64,000 bases of DNA from Nocardia brasiliensis NBRC 14402 (GTDB lineage Bacteria; Actinomycetota; Actinomycetes; Mycobacteriales; Mycobacteriaceae): positions 1-64,000 of the forward strand of contig NZ_BAFT02000006.1 of NCBI RefSeq assembly GCF_000308475.2. Reading direction: 5' to 3'. This document shows positions 34,409-41,666 of this stretch, piece by piece. A program made the translations under genes and the position numbers. The notes under the pieces were generated by a model. It was not told the origin of the DNA. It saw only the letters and a program-made list of their open reading frames with translations, and did not search any database. Each line of letters begins with the position of its first letter. Positions within the stretch are counted from its first letter, which is position 1.

Positions 34409-34801
34409 TCAGACCGCGGATCTGATGTCGGTGTGCACGAAGTCGTTGCCCTTGTAGAGCAGCGGCTCCTTGGTGACGGTGGCGAGTGCGTAGGCGAAGC
34501 AGTCGCCGAGGTTGAGCTGGGCGGGATGCCCACTGCCCTTGCCGAAATCGCGGTAGGCGGCGCGGGCGATCGCTGCCTGCTCGAGTGACACCGGAACGAG
34601 CTCGATACCTGCTCGTTCCATCAGTTGTTCGGTGCGTCGTGCAAGCACCGGATTCGGGTGACGGTCGACCTTGATGGCCACCTCGAAATGGTTGACCACC
34701 GACATCGAGATGCCTCTGGTCGAGCCCAGAATCTTGGTGAACGAATCGGATTCGGGTTCGCCGTTGACGATGGCGAGCAGGGCGGACGCATCCACGATCA
34801 T
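34409..34801 (-). CDS. vapC: VapC-type PIN-domain toxin ribonuclease
   Basis: The product is 130 residues. PIN-domain acidic residues are visible at Asp4 (MIVDASALLAI), the glutamate in NHFEVAIK, and the aspartate in LNLGDCFAYALA. These bind Mg for single-strand RNA cleavage. The start overlaps the antitoxin stop by four bases (ATGA), the classical coupling. VapC toxins typically cleave initiator tRNA or 23S rRNA; the target here is unknown. The C-terminal LLYKGNDFVHTDI is the standard final beta-strand motif. Confidence 0.95.
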   Translation of the reverse strand: MIVDASALLAIVNGEPESDSFTKILGSTRGISMSVVNHFEVAIKVDRHPNPVLARRTEQLMERAGIELVPVSLEQAAIARAAYRDFGKGSGHPAQLNLGDCFAYALATVTKEPLLYKGNDFVHTDIRSAV

Positions 34802-35049
34802 GCGGGCAGCCCCTCGTCATCGTAGAGATCGTCGGTGGTCAAGGGTGGATAGCCGGACTCCCGCACGATGGCGTGCATATCCGCCGAGATGGTCCGTAGA
34901 TCGTCGAGCACAGTTTCGTGCTCGGCATCGAGTTCTTTCAACATGCGTTTCAGTGCCTCCTCGATTACGCCGGTTTGCGTCATCCCCGTCCGCTCCGCTG
35001 CTTCACGCACCAAGGCGTGCACCTGTTCGTTCTTGATGTTCAGTCCCAT
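34798..35049 (-). CDS. vapB: VapB-type antitoxin
   Basis: The product is 83 residues. The N-terminal part LNIKNEQVHALVREAAERTGMTQTGVIEEAL has the ribbon-helix-helix look of the Rv0623/PSK-type VapB antitoxins. The C-terminus is acidic and binds the toxin. ATG 35049 has AGGA at suitable spacing; ATG 35058, three codons earlier, is the alternative. A palindrome over the start region is the likely autoregulatory site. Confidence 0.9.
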   Translation of the reverse strand: MGLNIKNEQVHALVREAAERTGMTQTGVIEEALKRMLKELDAEHETVLDDLRTISADMHAIVRESGYPPLTTDDLYDDEGLPA

Positions 35050-35050
35050 A

Positions 35051-35077
35051 TCTACCATCCTGTACCGGGGTGGTAGA
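35051..35077. promoter_or_regulatory. vapBC autoregulatory palindrome
   Basis: TCTACCA (35051-35057) and TGGTAGA (35071-35077) form a perfect 7-bp inverted repeat 13 bases apart, immediately upstream of the vapB ATG at 35049. Position and symmetry fit a VapB/VapBC operator. Confidence 0.55.
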
Positions 35078-35198
35078 AATCTACATCAGCCGCCGGGGCG
35101 AGGGCAAATCGTTTTTCGCCGGGAACCGTTCGGTCCGCCCGTTCGTAGAATTCGGCAAGGGTCCCGAACGACGGGACCGCGACGAACCGGGGGAATTG

Positions 35199-35816
35199 AT
35201 GTCCGAACAGCCGATCGGTGCCGTCCATCGACGCGGGCGTGCCCGGGGCCGACTGGTAGCGGCGGTACTCGCCGCCGCGCTGGTGGCCGCGGGCGTGGTC
35301 GGTGTGTGGTGGTGGCAGGACCGCACGCATCCGCCCGCGATCGCGGGCGAGCGGCTCACCGCGTTCCCCGCGATCGATCGTTCGGCTCTCGATCCGGCGC
35401 AAGCCCGGGTGATCGCGGTGGCGGAGCGGGAATTCCGGTCGCCGGGCGCGGGGGAGAAGTATGCCGAGGGGGTGCGGGAACCGTGGTGTGCCGACTTCGT
35501 CAGCTGGGTGATGCGCGAGTCGGGCGTACCGCTGGCCAACCCGAATTCGAGTTCGTGGCGAATCCCCGGCGTCTACACCCTGCAGGAGTTCTACGCGGGC
35601 ACTGACCGATTCGTCCGTTTCGGCGACTATCGGCCGCGCACCGGTGACGTGATCCTCTACAGCGATGCCAGCCCGTTCAACCAGCACACCAACATCGTGC
35701 TGAAGTCCGACGCGGACACCGTGACGACGTTGGGCGGCAACGAGTTCGGTGAAATCGGCCTGCACACGTTCCGGCTCGCGGAGGTGCCGGGGATCGTCGG
35801 ATTCGGGCGGCTGTGA
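35199..35816 (+). CDS. membrane-anchored CHAP-domain protein
   Basis: The product is 205 residues. One transmembrane anchor (about 18-38) has a basic cytoplasmic N-terminus, so the rest is extracytoplasmic. The CHAP-like domain has the catalytic cysteine at Cys97 in EPWCADFVSWVMRESG and histidine at His163 in NQHTNIVL. CHAP enzymes are Cys/His amidases or endopeptidases acting on peptidoglycan. The ATG at 35199 has a GGGGGA site; the open frame reaches 35070, inside the vapB operator, which is unlikely. A hairpin at 35910 ends it. Confidence 0.85.
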   Translation: MSEQPIGAVHRRGRARGRLVAAVLAAALVAAGVVGVWWWQDRTHPPAIAGERLTAFPAIDRSALDPAQARVIAVAEREFRSPGAGEKYAEGVREPWCADFVSWVMRESGVPLANPNSSSWRIPGVYTLQEFYAGTDRFVRFGDYRPRTGDVILYSDASPFNQHTNIVLKSDADTVTTLGGNEFGEIGLHTFRLAEVPGIVGFGRL

Positions 35817-35909
35817 ACGCCGCCGCGGTCACCGCGCGGCAACAGGCATTCCAGCAGGTGCGCAATTAGTTCTACGATAGAAGCGGCGGCGCCCGGCAGC
35901 GCCGTCGCC

Positions 35910-35950
35910 GATCCCCGCCCTGTCTCCCCCTCATCGACAGGACGGGGATC
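35910..35950. terminator. terminator after the CHAP gene
   Basis: GATCCCCGCCCTGT (35910-35923) pairs with ACAGGACGGGGATC (35937-35950), leaving one internal mismatch. It lies about 95 bases after the CHAP stop. Confidence 0.6.
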
Positions 35951-36037
35951 TCGGGTTCAGCCGCGCGCAAGTTCCGGGCAATGTCGGTCGCGTACCGTGT
36001 CGGATGTCCATCGAGTGGTGAGGTTCCGGAACAACTG

Positions 36038-37165
36038 ATGCAGCCGACCGACGAAACGAGCAGCGATCCCGAGTGGATCGACTACGCCGCCTTCGGCGAG
36101 CGCTTCGTCACGCACGCGGTGACGAAGGACCGGGTCGAGGCCGCGGTGGCCGGCGTGACCGGGCGCGGCATGACGATCGGGCCGTTCTCCCTCGGTCCGG
36201 CCGGGCTCGCCGGGTTCGTCGCCGAGGGCAAGGTCGGTACACCGGAGGTGGTGCACAGCGGCCCCGATGTCACGTTCGAGGTCACCGTGCCGGTGTCGTT
36301 GGCGCTGAAGGTGATGCTGGGCGGTAAGAAGCTGCGGCTCGAGGCCCGCGTCGAGGTCGACCTGACCCTGCACGCGCGCACCGCCGACCCGCTGCTGATC
36401 GTCATCGACATCCCGCCGATCACCCAGCGCGACATCAGCTTCGTGCTGCGGGCCCAGGCCGAGGATTCGGCGTTGGAAATGCTGCTCGATCCGATCGCGG
36501 GCCTCGTGCAGCGGGAGGTCGCGTCCCGGGTGAACGGCATGCTCGCCGATCCGCAGGCCCGTCGCGCGCGCGTGTTCGACGTGGAAGCGCTGGTGAGCGG
36601 AACCCGGTCCGAGTATCGGGAACAGGCCGAATTCGACTGGATCGGCTACGACGAATTCGGGCACCGCTTCTTCTCCCGCATTGTCACCCGCGATCGTGTG
36701 CTGCACGTGGTGGAAAAGATGGCGGGACGGCCGATCGAGGTCGGCCCGCTCAAGACCGGGCCGCGCAACGCGGCGACCGTCACCGTGCGCGGGGCCATCC
36801 GGGTGCCGCAGCTGGCCGACAAAGCCGACACGCCACGGGCTTTCGACCTGACGCTGCCGGTCAGCCTGGACATCACCGTCGACGTGCTCAAGGCCAACCG
36901 CTACCGCGCCGACGTCGAGGTGCCGCTGGTGCTGACGGCGCGCGCCGCCGATCCGTTGCTCGTGATCATCGACGTGCCGCCGCCGGATCGGGACGAGATC
37001 CGGCTGGAGTTCAAGGCGCACGGCGTACGCGCGGCCACGCTCGGCGCCCTGGCCGGCATCAAGAAGCAGGTCATCGCGCAGGTCGCCGGGGTTGTCGGCA
37101 AGGAGCTGGCAGACAGCTCCGGCCGGACCATCGACGTCGCGGCCCGCATCGACGGCACCGCGTAA
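36038..37165 (+). CDS. tandem-duplicated protein of unknown function
   Basis: The product is 375 residues and consists of two homologous halves of about 180 residues. Matching landmarks are WIDYAAFGERFVTHAVTKDRV with WIGYDEFGHRFFSRIVTRDRV, then GPFSLGP with GPLKTGP, FEVTVPVSLALKVM with FDLTLPVSLDITVD, and ADPLLIVIDIPP with ADPLLVIIDVPP. Alternating hydrophobic strands suggest a beta-rich lipid-binding or barrel-like fold, perhaps SMP/LEA-like, but this is inference. No signal peptide or catalytic motif is visible. The ATG at 36038 is used since the longer frame overlaps the terminator region. I recognise no named family. Confidence 0.8.
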   Translation: MQPTDETSSDPEWIDYAAFGERFVTHAVTKDRVEAAVAGVTGRGMTIGPFSLGPAGLAGFVAEGKVGTPEVVHSGPDVTFEVTVPVSLALKVMLGGKKLRLEARVEVDLTLHARTADPLLIVIDIPPITQRDISFVLRAQAEDSALEMLLDPIAGLVQREVASRVNGMLADPQARRARVFDVEALVSGTRSEYREQAEFDWIGYDEFGHRFFSRIVTRDRVLHVVEKMAGRPIEVGPLKTGPRNAATVTVRGAIRVPQLADKADTPRAFDLTLPVSLDITVDVLKANRYRADVEVPLVLTARAADPLLVIIDVPPPDRDEIRLEFKAHGVRAATLGALAGIKKQVIAQVAGVVGKELADSSGRTIDVAARIDGTA

Positions 37166-37381
37166 CCCCGGGCCGGTCCATTCGGGCGTGTGACCAATGT
37201 GAACAGCTGTGTCCCGTGGGTCTAGCGGTTCCCAAGTGATTGTGGTGAAATGAGTGCACGTTCGAGGCTCCCGGCGCGCGCGTAAAGGTATGGGGAAGGT
37301 GCGCCGGGCCGGCTGCGACGCCTGCGAAGGGCCGATTGAGCACTGCCATCCATGGTCGGGGTTGCGCGAAGGAGTCCTGCG

Positions 37382-38095
37382 ATGCGTTCGATGTCTCTGT
37401 CCCGCCGCCGCTTGTTCGGCTATGCCGCCGCCACGGCCGCACTCGGGGTGACCGCGGCTGCCGCGCCCGCCGCCGCACGGCAATCGCTCGGCACGCTGAT
37501 CGACTATTCAGGCGGCGTGCCCTCGGCTCAGGGGATCAAGGAGGCCGGGCATCTCGGCGTGATCCGCTACGTCTCGGATCGCCGCCCCGGCGCGGAATGG
37601 ATGATCGGTAAACCGTTGCTGGCCAACGAGGTCGACCAGCTGCACAACGCCGGACTGCACATCGTGTCCTGCTACCAGTTCGGCAAGGGGCCGACCGCGG
37701 ACTGGCGGGGCGGCTTCGACGCCGGGATCAAGCACGCACAGCGTGGGCTCGAACTGCACCGCGCCGCAGGCGGTCCCGAGGGCGTGCCGATCTACGCGTC
37801 GATCGACGACAATCCGGATCCGGTCGAGTTCACCACGATGATCGCGCCCTACCTGCTCGGCTGGCAGGAGGTGCTCGGCCGCGAGAACACCGGCATGTAC
37901 GCCAATGCGCCGACCATCGAGCTGGCCACGGCCGCAGGCCTGGCCACCTATTACTGGCAGCACAATTGGGGCACGCCGAAGGGCTTCGTGCACCCCGCCG
38001 CCGACCTGCACCAGTTCGAGATCGACAAGCGTTCGCTGGACGGCATCGGCATCGACCTGAACAACATCCTGCACGACGACTTCGGCCAGTGGTGA
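37382..38095 (+). CDS. Tat-exported DUF1906 glycoside-hydrolase-like protein (Rv2525c-like)
   Basis: The product is 237 residues. It starts with a twin-arginine signal (SRRRLFGYAAATAALGV) and cleavage near AAA-RQS. The mature domain is DUF1906: GTLIDYSGGVPSAQGIKEAGHLGVIRYVSDRR, then VSCYQFGK and VPIYASIDDNPDP. It is a TIM-barrel-like fold related to GH25-type lysozymes. M. tuberculosis Rv2525c is a Tat substrate linked to cell-wall homeostasis and beta-lactam response (from memory). The ATG at 37382 has an AAGGAG site. The downstream repeat CTAGACCCTGTCTAGGTCT begins 12 bases after the stop. Confidence 0.9.
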   Translation: MRSMSLSRRRLFGYAAATAALGVTAAAAPAAARQSLGTLIDYSGGVPSAQGIKEAGHLGVIRYVSDRRPGAEWMIGKPLLANEVDQLHNAGLHIVSCYQFGKGPTADWRGGFDAGIKHAQRGLELHRAAGGPEGVPIYASIDDNPDPVEFTTMIAPYLLGWQEVLGRENTGMYANAPTIELATAAGLATYYWQHNWGTPKGFVHPAADLHQFEIDKRSLDGIGIDLNNILHDDFGQW

Positions 38096-38106
38096 GCAGC
38101 TACGCG

Positions 38107-38125
38107 CTAGACCCTGTCTAGGTCT
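38107..38125. repeat. partial CTAG palindrome, possible solo end of the dispersed repeat
   Basis: CTAGACCCTGTCTAGGTCT shares its first 13 bases with the ends of the elements at 25031 and 55871 but lacks the second arm and interior. It sits between two convergent stop codons. Confidence 0.5.
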
Positions 38126-38477
38126 GGCTGTGGGTGACCGGTGCGACGCGCAGGTCCGGTTCGTCGTCGGGGACGACGCGCAGCGCGGGGCGGGTGTCGG
38201 GCGCTTCGTGGTCGCCCAGCCAGGAGAACAGTGACCAGCGCGAGAGCCCGGAGAACGCCGAGCCGAGACTGGTGAACGAGAACGAGGAGAGCGCCGACCC
38301 GAACGAACCCACCGACCCGATCGAGAGCACCGAGCCGACACTGCCGATCGACAGGATCGAGTAGGCCGAGCCGATGGAGAGTATGGAGCCCTCGGACCGG
38401 AAGGACAGGATCGATCGATGGGAGCGCCTGCTCCGAATCGAGTGGCCGGGCCGTATCGAGTGTTCGATCGTCGCCAT
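38118..38477 (-). CDS. XXS tripeptide-repeat protein of unknown function
   Basis: The product is 119 residues. Serine occupies every third position without a break from residue 13 to residue 85 (25 repeats). The intervening pairs are mostly hydrophobic or glycine (ILS, IGS, VGS, ALS, FTS, AFS). In the centre the unit ILS-IGS-VGS repeats at nine residues. The N-terminus is basic (RSRRSHRS), and the C-terminal 34 residues are acidic and proline-containing (DTRPALRVVPDDEPD). Period-three order suggests a beta-solenoid, a triple-helix-like rod or an amphipathic fibre, but that is inference. Similar short ILSIGS-rich proteins occur in actinobacteria, uncharacterised as far as I know. ATG 38477 is the only good start. 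Confidence 0.75.
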   Translation of the reverse strand: MATIEHSIRPGHSIRSRRSHRSILSFRSEGSILSIGSAYSILSIGSVGSVLSIGSVGSFGSALSSFSFTSLGSAFSGLSRWSLFSWLGDHEAPDTRPALRVVPDDEPDLRVAPVTHSQT

Positions 38478-38555
38478 AGTTAGCGGTCTACCACAACCGC
38501 CGAGCACGCACAGGTCATCGCGGCGTTTCGCTACCGGGTTGGCACGGGAACGACA

Positions 38556-38585
38556 AAGGCGGCGTCCCGAATGGGCCGCCGCCTT
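38556..38585. terminator. terminator for the Rv1157c-like gene
   Basis: AAGGCGGCG (38556-38564) pairs perfectly with CGCCGCCTT (38577-38585) across 12 bases. On the minus strand it follows the stop codon at 38600 by 15 bases. Confidence 0.7.
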
Positions 38586-38599
38586 CGTGCTCGGAAAAC

Positions 38600-39385
38600 C
38601 TATGCCACGGTGAAGAAGCCCAGGGTGGGCAGGAACGAGCAGGTGCGCGGTTCCGCGTCGGCGGCCTGGGTGGTCAGCGAACCGGAGATCACCGCGACGA
38701 TCCGGCCCGCGCCGGTGTCGGCGATCGCGGACAGGGTGGCCGGGCCGCCCGGGTTGATCTTGGCCTCGTCGGTCAGCGGCAGGATGCCGGACTGGCGGGT
38801 GTCCAGGTTCATCCACTGCACCGACATCGGCGGATTCTGTTCCGGCGTCGGCGATTTGGTGCCGAGCGCGGTGAACACGAAGCCGGCCTGGCCTGCCTTC
38901 GGTCCGGGCGGCGGCAGCTGCGCGGGGCCCGCGACGGCGAGTGCGGTACCGACCGAGTCGGCGGTCGGGCCGATGCAGCCCTTGCCGATGGTCGGGTACA
39001 GGAACTGGGCGATGACCGGGCCCTCCTGCGGCAGTTCGGGGCCACCGCCGCCGCTGCCGTCCAGGAAGGTGATGATCCGCTCCAGCGTGGACTTGATCTG
39101 CGGGGGCAGGCCCAGCGTCGCCAGCAGCCTGCGGGCCTGATCGAGGATGGCCGACTGCGGACCGGCCGCGATATCGGCGGGCCCGGCGATCGAGCCGACG
39201 ATGGCAGGGGCCAGGGCGGCGAGCGCGTCGACCGGGACGCCCTCGGGGACCATGGGCACGGCGTTCGGAGTCGCCGCAGGCGCGGGCGCGGGCGCGGCGA
39301 CTGCTGTCGTCGGCGCGGCAAGCGTGGCGCTCACCGCAATGGCGAGCGCGGACAATGCGATCCGCGATCCTCGGGTGCGAAGCAC
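38600..39385 (-). CDS. secreted Ala/Pro-rich protein, Rv1157c-like
   Basis: The product is 261 residues. A Sec signal peptide ends near AVAA-PAP (about residue 31). An Ala/Pro-rich stretch follows, then a globular part with paired cysteines (GKGCIGPTADSVGTALAVAG and EPRTCSFLPTLGFFTVA). The protein is of the type found beside pimE in mycobacteria (Rv1157c, conserved Ala-, Pro-rich), recalled from synteny. The GTG at 39385 is used. It is divergent from pimE. Function is unknown, but envelope location and neighbours suggest a link with mannoside glycolipid assembly. Confidence 0.8.
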   Translation of the reverse strand: MLRTRGSRIALSALAIAVSATLAAPTTAVAAPAPAPAATPNAVPMVPEGVPVDALAALAPAIVGSIAGPADIAAGPQSAILDQARRLLATLGLPPQIKSTLERIITFLDGSGGGGPELPQEGPVIAQFLYPTIGKGCIGPTADSVGTALAVAGPAQLPPPGPKAGQAGFVFTALGTKSPTPEQNPPMSVQWMNLDTRQSGILPLTDEAKINPGGPATLSAIADTGAGRIVAVISGSLTTQAADAEPRTCSFLPTLGFFTVA

Positions 39386-39638
39386 TGGTCTAGCCGTCCT
39401 TACCTCGGGTACATCTGGGTCGATGCTGAAAAGCCATCGTTTCGGGGGTCACTCTAGGGACATCACGGCTATGTGTACAGCGGCAGTGCCCTACAGGTCG
39501 TGCGGACGATCAGTGATATCAGACGGTAGCGCGTGAAGGATGTTACTGGTGTGAAAGGTGATGTAAATGTTATCAGTGATTCGAGGTCGGAGCAGCACGG
39601 ATCGACGCTGCGGTTAATCTAATCCGAGCCATCCGTTC

Positions 39639-40922
39639 TTGTCGCCGAACACCCGCATCGTGCGAGTGTCGGGCCGACGCACCGCACCCGAGTCGAAAGC
39701 CTGCGATTTGAACCGTCACCTTCGATGGGCCGTGCTCGCGCTCGGCCTGTCCGTGTTGGCCAGGCTGTGCTGGATGTTGTTCACCGAGAACGGAAGCAAC
39801 GTCGTCGACCTGCACGTCTACGTGGACGGTTCGGCCGCGCTGCTGACCGATCGGCTCTACGACTTCACCTACGCGGAGAAGACGCCGGACTTCCCGCTGC
39901 CGTTCACCTATCCGCCCTTCGCCGCGCTTGTCTTCTTCCCGCTGCACTATCTGCCCTTCGGCGTCGTCTCGGTGGGCTGGCTGCTGGCCACCGTCGCCGC
40001 GCTCTACGGCGTGGTGCGCATCGCGATCGAGCTGATCCTCGGCGCGGAGCGCGCCCGCGAGTGGCAGATCGGCGTGGTCGGCTGGACCGCGGTCGGGGTG
40101 TGGATGGAGCCGGTGCGGACCACCATCGACTACGGCCAGGTCAACGTGTTCCTGGTGCTCGGCGCGATGCTCGCGGTGCGCAGTTCGCGCTGGTGGATCT
40201 CGGGTGGTCTGGTCGGCATCGTCGCCGGGATCAAGCTGACCCCGGCGATCAGCGGCCTCTATTTCGTCGCGCGCAGGCGCTGGGCCAGCGTGGTCTGCTC
40301 GGCGCTGGTGTTCGGGGCGACGGTCGGGCTCAGTTTCCTGATCGCGCCACACGAGGCGCGGCGCTACTTCGGCACCCTGCTCGGCGACGCCGATCGGATC
40401 GGGCCGGTCGGCTCGGTGTGGAATCAGTCGCTGCGTGGCGCGATGAGCCGAATCCTCGGCTACGACGTGCAATCCGGGCCGTGGTGGCTGGCGGGGGTGC
40501 TGGTCGTCGCGGTGCTGGCGTTCCTGGCGTGGCGGGCGCTCGCGCCGGACGACCGGATGGGCACGCTGGTGCTCGTGCAGTTCTTCGGGCTGCTCGTCTC
40601 GCCGATTTCCTGGTCGCACCACTGGGTCTGGCTGGTGCCGACGGTGCTGTGGCTGCTGTACGGGCCGCTGCGGGAGGTCCGGGGCGCCAAGCTCATCGCG
40701 GGCTACTGGCTGGTGACCACGCTCACCGGCGTGCCGTGGGTGCTGTCGTTCTTCCAGGATTCGATCTGGACCATTCCCCGCCCGGCCGTGCTGGCCTGGC
40801 TCGGCACGGTGAATGTGTTCGGCGCGTTGGTGTTGTTCGGCTGGGTCATCTGGACGGGGCGCGGCCGGACGAAGCAGGCGCCGGCGGTGACGACGGCCGA
40901 AGGCCAGGCGCGCGCCGCGTAG
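39639..40922 (+). CDS. pimE: polyprenol-phosphate-mannose-dependent mannosyltransferase, PimE-like (GT87)
   Basis: The product is up to 427 residues with about 10-11 helices of the GT87 (DUF2029) family. The first periplasmic loop has VVDLHVYVDGSAALL, whose aspartate corresponds to the catalytic Asp58 of mycobacterial PimE, followed by PLPFTYPPFAALVFFPLHYLP. PimE adds the fifth, alpha-1,2-linked mannose in phosphatidylinositol mannoside synthesis from polyprenol-phosphate-mannose. The start is uncertain: TTG 39639 opens the frame, and TTG 39708 (NRHLRWAVLALG) is equally possible. The neighbouring Rv1157c-like gene, pterin dehydratase and distant lpqW reproduce mycobacterial order. Confidence 0.88.
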   Translation: MSPNTRIVRVSGRRTAPESKACDLNRHLRWAVLALGLSVLARLCWMLFTENGSNVVDLHVYVDGSAALLTDRLYDFTYAEKTPDFPLPFTYPPFAALVFFPLHYLPFGVVSVGWLLATVAALYGVVRIAIELILGAERAREWQIGVVGWTAVGVWMEPVRTTIDYGQVNVFLVLGAMLAVRSSRWWISGGLVGIVAGIKLTPAISGLYFVARRRWASVVCSALVFGATVGLSFLIAPHEARRYFGTLLGDADRIGPVGSVWNQSLRGAMSRILGYDVQSGPWWLAGVLVVAVLAFLAWRALAPDDRMGTLVLVQFFGLLVSPISWSHHWVWLVPTVLWLLYGPLREVRGAKLIAGYWLVTTLTGVPWVLSFFQDSIWTIPRPAVLAWLGTVNVFGALVLFGWVIWTGRGRTKQAPAVTTAEGQARAA

Positions 40923-40943
40923 CCACGGCGCGCGCCCGCGGTC

Positions 40944-41240
40944 TCAGCCGAGTTCGCCCGCCAGCCGATCGATCTCGCGTGCGAGCTCGATGTCCAGCAC
41001 GGTGAGCCCGCCGGAATCGTGGGTGGACAGCGCGAAGGTCACTTTGCGCCAGCGGATGTCGATATCGGGATGATGGTTGGCGTCCTCGGCCGCCGTCGCG
41101 ACCTGCCGGACGAGTTCGATGCCCGCGAGGAAGCTGGGCGCTTGCACGGTACGGCTGATGACGGCACCGTCTCTGGACCATTCGGGGAGTCCGGTCAGGG
41201 CCTCGGCGAGTTCGGTCTCGGTCAGCAATGGCTTGCTCAT
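40944..41240 (-). CDS. 4a-hydroxytetrahydrobiopterin dehydratase (pterin carbinolamine dehydratase)
   Basis: The product is 98 residues and matches the small PCD family throughout. The active-site motif AAEDANHHPDIDIRWRKVTF holds the two histidines that catalyse dehydration. The C-terminus LTVLDIELAREIDRLAGELG is the final helix. The enzyme recycles pterin cofactors; in actinobacteria that lack aromatic amino-acid hydroxylases it may serve other pteridines. The ATG at 41240 is unambiguous. Position after pimE matches Rv1159A in M. tuberculosis. Confidence 0.93.
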   Translation of the reverse strand: MSKPLLTETELAEALTGLPEWSRDGAVISRTVQAPSFLAGIELVRQVATAAEDANHHPDIDIRWRKVTFALSTHDSGGLTVLDIELAREIDRLAGELG

Positions 41241-41335
41241 AACCCGGTTCTACTCCTGTGCGCGAAGTGATGTCCGTCATTGCCGGACAGACCGGGTGCG
41301 ACGCGGTGGGCGAGGCGGCCGAACCCCGGTCAGGG

Positions 41336-41512
41336 TCAGGCGGCGCGTGCCACCTTCAGCGCCTTTTTCAGGTCTTTACCGCAGATGCCTGCGGCTTCGC
41401 ACTTCTTCATCCGCATAATGACCACAGGGCATTTCAGGCAGCGCGTCTTCTTGCGACAGCACTTCTTCTTGGGTTTCAGGCGCGAAACCTGCTTTGCTTT
41501 GACCTTGCCCAC
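41336..41512 (-). CDS. small Lys/Cys-rich basic protein, conserved actinobacterial type
   Basis: The product is about 58 residues. The core RLKPKKKCCRKKTRCLKCP contains a CC-x5-C-x2-C array, and another C-x5-C pair follows (KKCEAAGICGKD). Net charge is strongly positive, which suggests RNA, ribosome or DNA binding with a zinc site. A similar small protein is familiar from many actinobacteria but has no assigned function that I know. GTG 41512 is favoured because a TATGCT -10 box ends seven bases before it (leaderless). ATG 41524 would place the start inside that box. It is divergent from typA. Confidence 0.78.
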   Translation of the reverse strand: MGKVKAKQVSRLKPKKKCCRKKTRCLKCPVVIMRMKKCEAAGICGKDLKKALKVARAA

Positions 41513-41666
41513 GCCGGTTAGCATACCCTAAGTCGAGTGCCTGAAACTCTGCGGTGAGCCGGACACAGGTACTGTATAGACGGCCGCAATGCCCGGTGAG
41601 TTTCGATTCTCCACCTGTTTGCAGGGGGTCGGCCGGTACCTACACCTAACAGCAGGAGGATTCAGC

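Noticed and set aside
35070..35198. Longer start for the CHAP gene at 35070
   Set aside because: It would begin within the vapBC operator and lacks a ribosome-binding site, whereas ATG 35199 has a good one and precedes the membrane anchor.
35870..35882. TTCTACGATAGAA palindrome as a LexA or BlaI site
   Set aside because: It matches neither known actinobacterial consensus and lies outside a clear promoter; kept only as an AT-rich dyad.
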